A stretch of DNA of 64,000 nt, taken from Flammulina velutipes. Taxonomy: Eukaryota; Basidiomycota; Agaricomycetes; Agaricales; Physalacriaceae. The DNA lies in assembly GCA_011800155.1 (NCBI GenBank), contig CM022369.1, positions 3,100,001 through 3,164,000 on the forward strand, in the 5' to 3' direction. This document shows positions 1 through 11,521 of the stretch, in pieces (positions within the stretch are counted from its first letter, which is position 1; every line of letters starts with the position of its first letter). A program made the translations under genes and the position numbers. The notes beneath the pieces were generated by a model. It was not told the DNA's origin. It did not search any database and saw nothing but the letters and a program-made list of their open reading frames with translations.

Positions 1-1883
1 ACCATGCCTCCGAAGCCACGTCAAAACGGACGCGCCATACAAACGACGCGCCGATTTCTCTCAAAGGCAAAGAAAAACAAATTGACGATCCAGATATGCA
101 ACAAAGTCGTCCGCGCCGAGCAGTATGCATTTTCTGTCAGTATCTGTGAGCATAGGCCTCACTAACCATCAGCCTATTACGGGCCAGTCTATATCTCACC
201 CCGGGAAATCTTCACAAGCCATCGAATCGGATGAAGGAGCTGGGCCGAGACTCCGACCGCGACTTTCTGCGGTAAGTGTCATCGCGTTCGTCTTTGTTTT
301 GAACATGACACTGATTACCTACCAGGTCGGTAAGCCTCCTGCGTCGACCTCGAGTTCAGGTTCCAGAACTTCTACAAAGCACCAGGATCGTACAGCAAAG
401 GTAGAAATTGAATCCTTGTGCTTATCTCCTTCGTTGTACTGAGAATGGGTAGCCAACAACGGCAGAGAAGACCCACGTTCATCGACAAGACCAGGCCGAT
501 GATACTACCACAAAGATTACTCGGGTCGAATATCTGCGGGATTATTCTTACGACTGCAAAGGAGTAGCATGTATGTTTCTGATATTTTCTTTGTTTGTAA
601 TCCTCATTTTTTTTGTTCAGTCGAGTTTGAGTTTGACGTCGGAATACAGAAAGTATGCCTACGGCCTCAGACGGAGTACGTTCATTGGCGTTATCTCTGA
701 GTAAATATTGAGTCACTAACGGAAACATCACCAGGGTATGGGTCTCATACAATGACATTGAGTACCCTGTCGAAATCGTTGAGATACGATCGAAGCAGTA
801 TATTGCAAAACCCGGTTTCCTGCTTGCTTCTAGCAAATTCGACGTCGTTGCCATTCGTTGCCGTCCTCTGATGACGGCTCCGAACATTCTCAATCTCCAT
901 CCGGAGATAGACCTGGCCAAGTTCCAAATGTATGCCATGTTGATATTTATCCACCTATGAATTCTACTCATAGCTTTTCCAGTCATTACGGCTTCCTTGG
1001 TGAAAGGGAACTTGTCAAGTTCAACGAAGACCACTATTATTGTGGCTCGGCTATTCTAGGTAAGCACCTTCTACAGATGCATCTGCATATCACTGACTCC
1101 GAGTCTATGGCTATTTAGATAAGGTGAACTTCAGAAAGTGCAACGAATATGAGCTGGATATCCCGCTCCTCTCTCCAGTCGAACTCTGGACGCGTCAATA
1201 TTCTGTCCGATCTGTTCAAACTCTCGTCGACAGTCTCGAAGGGAAAGTACTTCTACCAGTACGTTCAGAACAGTTCGTTCAATCCATGCACTCACGTATC
1301 ATCTCAGGAGGGGAAACACTGTATCCAGAAAGGTCGTTGTCACAAAACATGGGCACCGGACGATGAGGACATCCGATACTGCACTGGGTGTGAACATTGG
1401 TATCATGCTAGCTGCCTTGGAGATGACGTGAACTACGCTCACGTCGTCCAACACGTCGCACACCCACAACAGGTGCACCTGCGAAATATCGAGGATTTTG
1501 ACCCGAAATATCCGACGTTTGAGGTACTGGCGCGCCTGCCTATCGTGCGAAGGGCACGTCCGCCAACCGATGTGCGACGGGTTCAGGAGGATCTCGAGGG
1601 CACGTTCTATTCGCCATTATCACTGGAGCGCATTATCGCTGGGGCCATTGAGGTTACTAGGTCAAAAGCGCAAAATGAACATCGGGATATATGGAGCTGG
1701 TGCATATCTGTGCAGAAAGATAAGAAGAAGTATAAGATGAAGGAGCTGATCCATATTGCAGTGAAAGCCGCGCTGGATGAGCTTCAAGAAGAGGATGTGG
1801 AGGTCGTCGAAAGACTGGGGACAACGTTTGACGTTAACAGGTGGTACAAATGTCCAACTTGTGTTGAAACCGCCTTTTTGTGA
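1..1883 (+). CDS. Coiled-coil/BAH-like/PHD-like family protein, copy 1 (5' partial)
   Basis: This is the first of four tandem copies of one family. The window appears to open inside the gene: the N-terminal coiled coil seen in copies 3 and 4 is absent. An in-frame ATG lies at 4, but it may be internal. Introns seen by eye include 123-172, about 270-326 and 571-620, all near 50 bp. The BAH-like region contains a YSYDCKG motif matching FGYNCKE in copy 3. It is followed by the zinc-finger part: a Cys-x5-Cys pair, RYCTGC, WYHASC, then about 140 residues later CPTC close to the C-terminal ETAFL. Those spacings resemble a PHD C4HC3 finger with a large insertion before the last Cys pair. A chromatin-reader role is an inference from the fold-like pattern. 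No database match was checked. Confidence 0.6.
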
Positions 1884-2189
1884 GCTGAGGGCTGCCCCAT
1901 TGTTGATTAATGCTTTAATTGCTAGACTGCACTGTAGTACATTCGTCATACCCAATGCTGAGTTTTTCACAGTATCAATGCTTTATTTGGTTGTATAGTG
2001 TCGCGATTTTTTACAGACAGGTAAACGCCACACACCGAACAGATCCGGTGCAGCGTATGATTGATTGACTTGGTATCGAACCATCAGTTAGTTTGATCAT
2101 CCTTCGAGATAAAACAGAGCTCCCTTCGTGTACTCAGCGCCATCTATAGCAGGAGGTTCTGAGGAGGTTACGAGTTAACCTGTCCAGTC

Positions 2190-3200
2190 GGCAAAGGCCG
2201 AAATCGCTTGATGTTGACTACTACGACGACAGAGGACCAACTGCGAACGACGTCTACAACGACAGAGAACGCGTCTCAATGAAGACCGCCAAAAGTTTCT
2301 CACTGAGCTCGTTCGGCGGTTAAATCAGAAGGATGTCGAGTTTGTCAACTGCGCAACGAATCACGAAATTCTGTAGAGACTCAGAGGCTATAACGATTAC
2401 AAGGCTCAGCAAGAGGTTAGCACTCCTTCTGCACGATTTTCCCGACATTGGCTGTAACCGAGAATTGCAGGACATAATTATCCAACCTCGAGGGGAACTT
2501 GAGGTCGCAAACAGGAAGATATCGCTTTGGTACGTCTTGACGCTCAGCGCGCGTACCGACAGCTCATCGCGATATAGATTCCTAGGCGACGAAATGACTC
2601 CGACTCCGAGTCGAGGGCTCGGAGAACAGCTGCACCAACTCCGCCTCCTTTGTCTACACGACCCACGCCTATCCGCTCGCGACCTAGAAGAACGCGAACT
2701 TCCGACTCTGTGCATGCGAAGAAAACACCTCCTCCATCTTCGCCTAAACACAAGTTAGACGCGATAGAATTATTTGACAGCGAGGTATGTTTTACTGTCT
2801 ATCTATGGTTCGAATAACTAATCGAACGGGTTTCAGTTGGCTTCTGCACCTGGCAAACCAAACTCGAATCGCCGCTGCGAAGAAAACGAAATGAAGTATC
2901 GTCAATGCCTGGAATACTATGGTCGCCGGATGACGAAGATATACGGCATTGCACAGGCTGTAGCAGAAGGTACCACGTCAACTGCATTGGGGATCCCGTG
3001 AGCTACGCTCATGTCCGTCAACCACTCAAACACCCATGGCAAATGCACTATTTCCGAAACAAGGACGGCGTCGACCCAACGCGCGAGGCTGCTTTGAAGG
3101 AGCTGCGAGGAAAGGACACAGGATTCATTAGTGACCTTAGAGCGACATTGAATGTCAATTGATGGTTTGGAGCATCAAAAGGGCCTTTCGTGAATGTACA
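2190..3200 (+). pseudogene. Decayed deletion copy of the coiled-coil/PHD-like family (copy 2)
   Basis: A relic of the same family as its neighbours. Around 2290-2415 one frame reads like the family coiled coil, ending in KAQQEV, but contains an in-frame TAG. Around 2590-2785 a Pro-rich linker and the acidic motif AIELFDSE are recognisable. The sequence then jumps straight to the zinc finger at 2905 (WSPDDEDIRHCTGC, YHVNCIG). The BAH-like middle region is missing, and most of the insertion inside the finger is gone as well. At 3160 the Arg codon expected before WF is TGA, and the final CxxC is lost. This combination of stops and internal deletions indicates a non-functional copy. Confidence 0.75.
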
Positions 3201-3398
3201 CTATGATTAATTCTGATTTATGCTGTAAGCGACTCCCACACCAATGTGTATAACCGTCAGATTTCTAACAGCTTCTAGTAGTGCCAATGGATTGGAATAC
3301 AAATACGTTACGTCGTCTGGACAAAGCTAACCTCGTGGAATTGAATAGGGACTTGACCTTCGAATTTGATGGGGTGTCCTTGACTCTCACCACTTCCC

Positions 3399-6180
3399 AT
3401 GGCCGACCGCGAGCAACGCCTACAGCTAGAGGTTACACGACTGAAAAGTGATCGGGATGCCCTCATAGACACCAGGAATGAGTATAACAAAGAACTACAA
3501 GAGGAAAGAACTCTGCAGATCCGACTTCTCCAAGAACGAGATACTTTGATTGCGGAGGAACGGGCTCGACACGCTCAACAGATCCACGAAAAGGATCGGC
3601 TATTGCAGGAACGAGATGCAACAATCGTCGAACTACGAAATCAGAGACTCAACGATCGTACGTCTATCCAGGATTTAAAGCGGGAGATCGAAGATATGAG
3701 GGCCCAACAGGATGTAGAGGCTCCTCCTGTAAGTCAGATTCTGCTACGATCAGAGTCTAGACTAATTAGCTCGTCAAGGTGCACCCCCGAGCTGGAAATG
3801 ACAGAGCTCGGCGTACGCCCGCACCAACTCCGAAGCCTCCTCCTAAAATCCCAGCCCCAAAGCCACCGCTTTCGGCTGGGCCATCACAGCAAGAGACGAC
3901 GCGAACTCCTAGGACAGCGGAAAGTGCTGTTGCGTCCTCGTCCAAACACAAGTTGGGATTATCTATCGGCGTCCGAGTCAACTCAAACGCTCAGAACACC
4001 ATCGAGATCTTTGACAGTGACGAAGAGGTATGTGTCCCACTCTGCTTTTATAAACAAATCATGACGAATTGAAGCCTGAGCAACAACAATCGCCAAGTCC
4101 TGCACCATGCCGTCCAGTTGCGACCAGCCTGAATAAGGTTCAGAAGGGACCTTCAGAGTATCAGGCAAGTCCTCCTTACACTTGCCCCCTTATTTGTGGG
4201 TCAACATGTTCAGCAGCCTATGGCAACACGATCAGGGCCACCGTCTTCACACAAACGAAAACAAGTACCACCGGCGTCGCGTGAGGATCATGAAACAAAA
4301 AAAGCCCGTCACATAGACGAGCCTGGTTCGTCAAAGGGAAAGCAAAAGCAAAACAACGACTCCAATCCCAACGCGAGTGCTCTACGCACAAGTCGCGCGG
4401 TAAGTACCATGTCTGTGCCCCTGATAAGTAAGTAGTACCACTAATCTATCTTCAGACCGTTCATAGCGAGTCGGTTTCCTCAAAGCAGAAACAGGCTGAC
4501 AGCTCAGACGCGGAGCTCCAACCACGACGCATGACTCGGGCGGTGTGTATCTCAGCAGTGCTTTTCACACTGTATCGCTGATGCATTCTCAGGCTGTCAA
4601 CGCCATAGCGTCATCTTCAACTTCCGTACCCTCCAATCTGTCGTACAACGACACGACGACGAAGGTGAGAAGCTGACTTACTGATATATATTGTCATTCA
4701 GCCCGAGACGTATCAGCCAAAGCAGGTGAAGCGCCCGGCTCAAGCTCGCCACCAACCACAGGCCCCGGAGGACGGAAGAATCTCACAGAGTATATACAGG
4801 GACTTCGGCTACAATTGCAAAGAAGGAGTGACATGTGCGTCCATGAATTCAATGTTGCTTCATTGTCTCATTATATCTGTTTCTAGTCCGCTTTGTACCC
4901 GATGATGGTGACTCTCAAGATAAAGCCCCCACAGGCAATCCAGAGAATGTCCTCATTAAACCAGGAATGGTGTATGGTCTCCTCTCGTCGGTCGAAGGCC
5001 CATGCACTAATGGTCATTTGACAGCACCTGGATTATGTCCTTTGGCCATGCTCTATATCCCGTGTCAATCGTGGCGATACACTCAAAATATCCTATTGAA
5101 GATGGTGTGCCGATCCCTCCTGACGATACTGCTTTGCAGTGTCATCCTCACATAACCGCGGTGGACATTGGGCTCAGGTATCCAGAAGTCGATACTGATT
5201 CCGATGAATTTAAAAGGTAATTGACTCCACGTTTTGCTATAATGTCATTCATAATTGTCTAGGTGCTACGGCATCCTTGGAGGGACAGAACTAGTAGAAT
5301 TCAGGGAATCTCATTATTATCTTGGTTCAGTAGTGGGAGGTGTGCATAACAATACACGTCGAGCACACTTGAAGACTGACTTTTTACGGTAGAACCGACG
5401 ACTATCAGGAAGTTCGACGAGTACAAACCTGACCTACCACTCCTCTCCTTGCGGTCATTCTATACGCGGTACTCCCTTGCCACCTCTGTTCAAAAACTCG
5501 TCAATGAATTCAAACGTCCCAATGGCAGTGTACATAAATTCCACCTCCCAGTACGTTTCGTTGTATGCATACTACTTACTCATTTCTTAATTGTATCACA
5601 GGGCGGGCGTCATTGTATACAGACAGGCAAATGTCCACGTACCTGGTCTCCAGATGACGAGGAAATACGCTACTGCACTGGCTGCGGACGTTGGTACCAC
5701 GTTGACTGCATTGGGAAAGCCGTGAGCTATGCTCACGTACGCCGACATGTCGAGAATCCTCACCAAACGCATCTCCGGAACACAGATCAAGCTGATCCAA
5801 TGCGTCCCACGTTCGAAGTGCTCGCGCGCCTGCCCATCGTACGACGACTACGCAAACCGAGTGTATCCAGAGAAGACGACAATCGCGACAGCCACTACTC
5901 ACCTTTGTCGCTGGAGATGATAATCACCAGCGCTATAGAAGTCATCTTGCGGCAGGAACAAGATGACTACCCAGATATTTGGACATGGTGTCTTAGTGTC
6001 CAGGGAGGGACGAAGGATAAAGACTTCAAGTTGCTGGATTTGACCAAGATTGCAGTGAAGGCAGCTTTGACTGAGCTACAGGGAGGAGATGTAGGGCTCG
6101 TTAATGTCCGCCTCAGAGCAACCTTTGATGTCGATCGGTGGTTTGAATGTCCGTCTTGTGCTGAAACAGCGTTTTTGTGA
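3399..6180 (+). CDS. Coiled-coil/BAH-like/PHD-like family protein, copy 3
   Basis: Appears to be an intact copy. The ATG at 3399 opens a roughly 110-residue charged coiled coil (MADREQRLQLEVTRLKSD...). Exon 1 ends at 3728 and the intron is 3729-3778. A Pro-rich linker follows, with the acidic hydrophobic motif NTIEIFDSDEE (about 3998-4027) and a second intron at 4028-4074. Several more introns of about 50 bp run through 4160-5600, one possibly GC-AG at 4164. The middle region (GGTELVEFRESHYYLG...) resembles the C-terminal half of a BAH domain, but this is tentative. The finger has a Cys-x5-Cys pair, YCTGC and WYHVDC, with the last pair CPSC only near the C-terminus (ECPSCAETAFL). Function is unknown. 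A nuclear chromatin-binding role would fit the architecture. Confidence 0.65.
4001..4027 (+). other. SUMO-interaction-like motif (IEIFDSDEE) in copy 3
   Basis: A short hydrophobic core (I-E-I-F) is followed directly by D-S-D-E-E and then the splice donor. The equivalent place in copy 4 (7084-7113) reads IEIMDSDDE, and in the decayed copy 2 (2761-2784) reads IELFDSE. The pattern fits the hydrophobic core plus acidic/Ser tail of SUMO-interacting motifs. Binding is not shown. Confidence 0.4.
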
Positions 6181-6496
6181 AACTATGGTGTGTGGCTAAA
6201 TCTCTAATCATTGTAGTATCTGGAAATATACTCGACGTGTTGATGATCATTTGGCTACAAGTCGGCGGAAGCATGGAGACGACGCCAAAAACGAAGAGTC
6301 TAGCAACCGATCGTGGCGCACTACAGTTCAGACGCAGTATCTGTATATCTGATTTTCCCCAATCTCCGATTTAATTCACAGTTCAACGTTCAATATTTCC
6401 TTTTACAGATATCGTTCAACAAAAAAGTCCCAACGAGAATTTACGCGAGCCGGAACGTGTATTCCACGAGGTGCTTTGACCTTGTCCACCATCAGC

Positions 6497-9218
6497 ATGA
6501 CCGACCGTGAACATCGTCTGGAGCAAGAGGTTGCGCGACTCAGAAGTGACCGGGATGCACTTATTAAGGCCCGGGACGAGCAAAATAAACTCCTACAACA
6601 GGTCCGAAATCGATACGCGAAACAAGTGCAAGAGAAGGATGCGGAGATCGTCCGCCTACATGACCAGATACTCGACTATAAAACAAGCAGCGCGGATTAC
6701 AAGAGAGAACTCGAGGATATGAAAGCACAGCAGGAGGTCGAAGGTCATCAGGTATGTTAGGTATTTCTCGCATTCATAATGAGCTGATTGTTGTATGATA
6801 TGAGCAGGTACGACCTGTAAATAGCAGAGCTAGGCGAACGCCTGCGCCAACTCCTACTCCTCCACCGCCTTCATTGCCAGGCCCTACGCCACCTCCGTCG
6901 ACGAGATCATCACGTCAAGAAAGGACACACGTGCCCGAATCGAAGACAGACACTGTCGTACCGTCGACCAAGCCGAAGAAAACTCTCCTCGTACCCTCAT
7001 CCATGCAGAAGGAAAAGGCTGTCGCGTCGTCGTCCAAGCGTAGGTTAGATTCCGCCATCGACATAAACCTGAACGATCGGCCTACTATCGAGATCATGGA
7101 TAGCGACGACGAAGTATGTATCATGTTCTTTTCTTTGAGTATTTTATTCAATGAGAACCAGTCGCCTCCAAAACGAGAATCGGAAAGCCCAATATTATTG
7201 CCTCCGGATTTGCAATCACCGTCCAAACAGCGGACTCAGACACATGTCCGTCGTTCATACCCTCGTTCAGTTGATTTATTCAATGCGTTAAATAGGACAG
7301 GGCAACGCCAACACCACCGCCTTCCAGAGGCAAACAAAAGCGCACACTGTCGGCTTCGAGTGATACACCTGTATCGAAAAGGACGCGCCACAGTCACCCG
7401 GCCTCGGACGAACCAAGTTCATCTGATGGTAAACAAAAGGACTTTGAACCGGATATGATCAACAATCGGGTGATTACCGTTAGTATCTTTTATATGTGGC
7501 GCTAATTTCCCTTCAGACTGCCATCAACAAACCAGTGTCTTCAAAAGGAAAGCAGAAGCTGGTTGACACGCCTTATGTGGAAGAGGCCGGCCCAAGCCAA
7601 GACCTCCACTCAAGACGCGTAACTCGAACGGTGGGCATTTTCTCAATACATATCACGGTCACCAACTTCTGTTGTACAGGCCTCTACAGTTGCGTCGTCG
7701 TCAAAATCTTTGAGTGATATGGAGTCTCAGCAGGTTATCAAAACATCAAGAGTAAGCAATTCCCTATCTTTGAGTCGAGGATACTAGCTTACGGTGGAAA
7801 AGCGGACAACAAAACGCAGTGGTAAATCCAGTGTTGGGAACGAGCAGATTACCAGGGATGAATACAGGATGATGCTGCTCCCTTACCAATGCGACGGAGG
7901 CGCGATCTGTATGTTTCTACGTTTACTAGCTTTCGTTTTCCCATTCAATTTCCTGCCTCTAGTTCATTTCAACTTAGGAGCTCCAGAGGATGTTCTCATC
8001 CAGCCGGAGATGTGGTACGTTTTTCAATTCCATCTGATCATTTATTCAAGGCTGACTGTCATGCAGTGTATGGATCGAGTACAATAAGAACCGATATCTC
8101 ATGTCGGTAGTCGGGATGCGCTCGGCCAGAAGAAATCCACTCTCCCCTGATGATGTTGCATTGCATTGTCGTCCCTTCATGACCGCCGCTGATATTGGCC
8201 TCAAAGATGCGGAAGTAGACACTGATTCGGATGAGTTCAAAGAGTGTGTTCCCATCTGTTTTTCTTGTCAGAGTGATATTCATACTTTTCTAGGCTTTAC
8301 GGGATCCTCGGGGGGATGGAACTTGTAGAGTTTCAAGAAGATTACTATTATCGTGGCCCAGCTGTTAAGGGTAGGTGTATCTCATTGACATCTTTTGCGC
8401 AGCAACTGACTTTGTGTGTAGATTGGGTACCTATTCGGAAGATCGACGAGTGTGAGCCTGAGCTACCACTACTCTGCCCGTCAGGTTTTTATCAACGGTA
8501 CTCCCTTGGTACATCCATTCAAAGTATTGTCAACCATTTCAAGTGGGGTACGCGTGAAATTCGCCTGCCAGTACGTTCCGTGATATCTCCTTGCTATCCA
8601 TACACCTACCTTTGTTTTTTTCAGGACGTACAACTTTGTATACCGGCATGTAAATTACCTGCCAGAACCTGGTCTCCTGACGAGGATGATATGCGCTACT
8701 GCACTGGTTGCAGTCAATGGTACCACGCGCTATGCCTTGGACACAACGTCAAGTACTCTCACGTTGTTCGACATGTCAAACAACAAGACCAGCGTGTATA
8801 CCTCCGGAGCCAGATTGATGTCGATTCAAAGCACCCAACCTTCGAGGCGCTCGCGCGTCTTCCCATCGTACGACGAGCGCGCAAACCTGAGGTGTGCAAA
8901 GAAGATGGAGGTCGAGATCAGCACTGTTCACCGCTGTCGTTGGAGGTGATCATCACTCATGCTATCAAGGTTGTCCTGGACAAGACGCAGGGTAACTATC
9001 CGGATATCTGGGCATGGTGTCTTGACGTTCAGGAAGCGAACTTCAAAGACAAAAATGTGGAGCTGATGGCTTTGACCAAGGTTGCCGTGGGGGCTGCGTT
9101 GGCTGAGCTGCGTGGAGAGGATGTGAGTCGGTTCAATGATGATGATATGTTGAGGGCGACATTCGATGTTAATCGGTGGTTTCAATGTCCCACTTGCACA
9201 GAAACGGCATTTTTGTGA
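6497..9218 (+). CDS. Coiled-coil/BAH-like/PHD-like family protein, copy 4
   Basis: Last copy of the array, open throughout after removing short introns. The ATG at 6497 (MTDREHRLEQEV) aligns with the copy 3 start and has a similar upstream context (ACC AtcAGC ATG). Residues 1 to about 85 form a charged coiled coil ending in KAQQEVEGHQ. The next exon is Pro-rich and ends with the acidic motif IEIMDSDDE at 7084-7113. The middle region includes DVALHCRPFMTAADIGL and GGMELVEFQEDYYYRG, aligning with copy 3. The zinc finger has MRYCTGC and WYHALCLG, then a long insertion with TFEALARLPIVRR and YPDIWAWCLDVQ, and finally CPTCTETAFL. Copies 1, 3 and 4 are diverged paralogues rather than recent duplicates, judged by their many amino-acid differences. 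Confidence 0.65.
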
Positions 9219-9539
9219 GGGCGCGTCGGATTTCTTAAACAATTGTACTTTGATTGGGTTTTTCTATCACTATTAACACTGGATGTATGTTCTATGTAAC
9301 GCGGATAATTATTGTATGTTAACAAGGCTCAAATGAAAGAACGGCATGTCTTTAAAACCTGCTGTGAACGAACGAGAACGGGATGGGCGGAAGACGTTCT
9401 GTGATGAGGCTGCGATCATGACATCAGACAGCCGGCTCGGTCCCCTGTCTCTTTACCACCGTCCACAATATCATCTCGCATTCTCTCTATTTCCCTGCGT
9501 AAAACTAACCGTTGCTCGCCGTTGCCGACGACGACGACA

Positions 9540-11223
9540 ATGATGGGTCTATTCAGCACTGCCAGCTCCCATCTGCGTGGCGCAACCATTGTTAAACGCG
9601 ACGACGACACCGCCGCCCCAACTGACACTGAACCGGACGACACCTCTATATTGTGCGTACGACGCTGTCGACGACGGCGCCGGCGATGCTAACGATGTGC
9701 AGAGACGAGGATGAAGGCTCCATCATCATGTCGCTCATCTCACAGCTCCGGTGCGTTACGCCAGTGTGGCTGACTGCGCCGAAATACTCACTGTGCACAG
9801 CGTCGGAATGGATCTGTCGAGGGTCACCTTTCCTACATTTGTGCTGGAGCCTCGCAGCATGTTAGAGCGTATAACAGACTTTATGTCGCATCCAGATCTC
9901 ATCTTTGGGTGCGCCTTTTCCCCGTTCTGCTCGTTGCTGTGGCCGACCGTCTCGACAGTGCCGACAAACTGAACGACCCCGAGGAACGTTTCATCCGCGT
10001 TCTGCAGTACTACCTCGCGGGCTGGCACATCAAACCAAAGGGGGTCAAGAAACCGTGCGTTACTACACCCACTCCGACCTTCGGTCAACTTACGCACATT
10101 CAGATATAACCCAGTGCTAGGAGAGTTTTTCCGCTGCAGATATGACTATCCCGACGGTTCACACGGCTTCTATGTCGCCGAGCAAGTATCGCATCATCCA
10201 CCCATCAGCGCATTTTACTACGCCTCACCCGTAAATCGAATTATAATCATGGGTGAGTTACGGCCAAAAAGTAAATTCCTGGGAAACAGCGTCTCGACTA
10301 CTATGGAGGGCGAGAATAGAGTAATACTCCTCGGAAAACCAGAGGATGGTGGTACGTCCCCCTACTCTTCATGTTCAGGCTCACAATTTGACGTGCTGTG
10401 CAGAATACGTGATAACAATGCCAAATATGTACGCCCGTGGTATACTCTTTGGCAAGATGGTGCTCGAGCTAGGGGACACATGTACCGCAAAGAACGAGAA
10501 CGAGAAACTGCACTGCGACTTGGATTTCAAAACCAAGGTGCGTGTCCTAATTCTTGGCATTGTTTCAACGTGCATTACCAAACACCTCGATAGGGATTCT
10601 TTTCTGGTACTTACAACGCCATTGCTGGCAAGATTCGTAGCGGTACAACAGAAATTGGCGAAATTTCCGGCCGCTGGAGCCATGTCATGGAGTACAAGAA
10701 TATAAAGGTTACCCTCCCCCTTTCGTTCTCCTTCTACGGCGGCTTCTGACCATCAGACGCAGACTTCGACCAAGCGGGTACTGTTTGACGCCGTCAAAGA
10801 CGGCCAAAATGTCACTTCCAAATGGGTTCCACCAGAAGACCAGCAGGAGCCCAACGAGTCAAGAAGGTAAATTCCCTCCTCTTTGCTTACCTCTGTCATT
10901 TATTGACGCCGGAATGAAAACCCCAGGTTATGGAAAAACCTGACTCAGGCGATAAACGAGAAGGACATGGAGGCAGCGACGGTGGCCAAGTCGAACGTGG
11001 AGGATGCACAGAGGGAGCAAAGGAAGAAGATGGATGGTGCAGGGGAGAAACATGTTCCCCGGTTTTTCGCTCTGAAGGATGGGCGTTGGGAGCCTACGAT
11101 TCAGTGCGTCTTGCGTTGTTACTCACCGTGCCGGGGACCTTACGCTCTCGGGCCTCTAGGTGTCCGTCTGACGCGACCGAGGCTGACCGTGCGATTGGCC
11201 AATGGCTCTCGCTGTCGCCATAA
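9540..11223 (+). CDS. KES1: Oxysterol-binding protein (Kes1/Osh4 type)
   Basis: A soluble lipid-exchange protein of the OSBP-related family. Known members move sterol and phosphatidylinositol 4-phosphate between membranes. The family signature EQVSHHPP is encoded near 10180. Other family-typical blocks are MDLSRVTFPTFVLEP (lid/N-terminus), NPVLGEFFRC, and WSHVMEYKN followed by the C-terminal ERFFALKD-like block (PRFFALKDGRWEPTIQ). There is no PH domain, so it is a short Kes1/Osh4-like member. Translation can begin at ATG 9540 (ATGATGGGT). About eight introns near 50-60 bp interrupt it, the last one splitting the CAG codon before the terminal CPSDATEADRA tail. The gene lies tail-to-tail with the large minus-strand gene that ends at 11522. 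Confidence 0.9.
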
Positions 11224-11521
11224 TACTCATTTTTCTCTCCGCCAGTCCAGTCTCCCACTCACCACTATATATGTACACGAGCGCGAGGGTAGTAATGCAT
11301 TGAATTCATTTCCGAATGTACGAGCTAGTGAGTGAGATGATGAGATGGTATTTATGTACAACGAGCGCGTGGTATTGAATGAACCCGTTTCCAGTAAACG
11401 ATTGAGAAAGCAAGAAAAAAACGAGAGGTAAATAGTTCCAAGTAGATTAGTAGTAGACCAAATATAGATACTGATAGAGCGACAACATAGTGGGGAAGAA
11501 AGAAATCAACTTGAAACATTT

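Noticed and set aside
372..1034. Long minus-strand open frame
   Set aside because: Lies opposite spliced exons of the first array gene and has no recognisable protein character.
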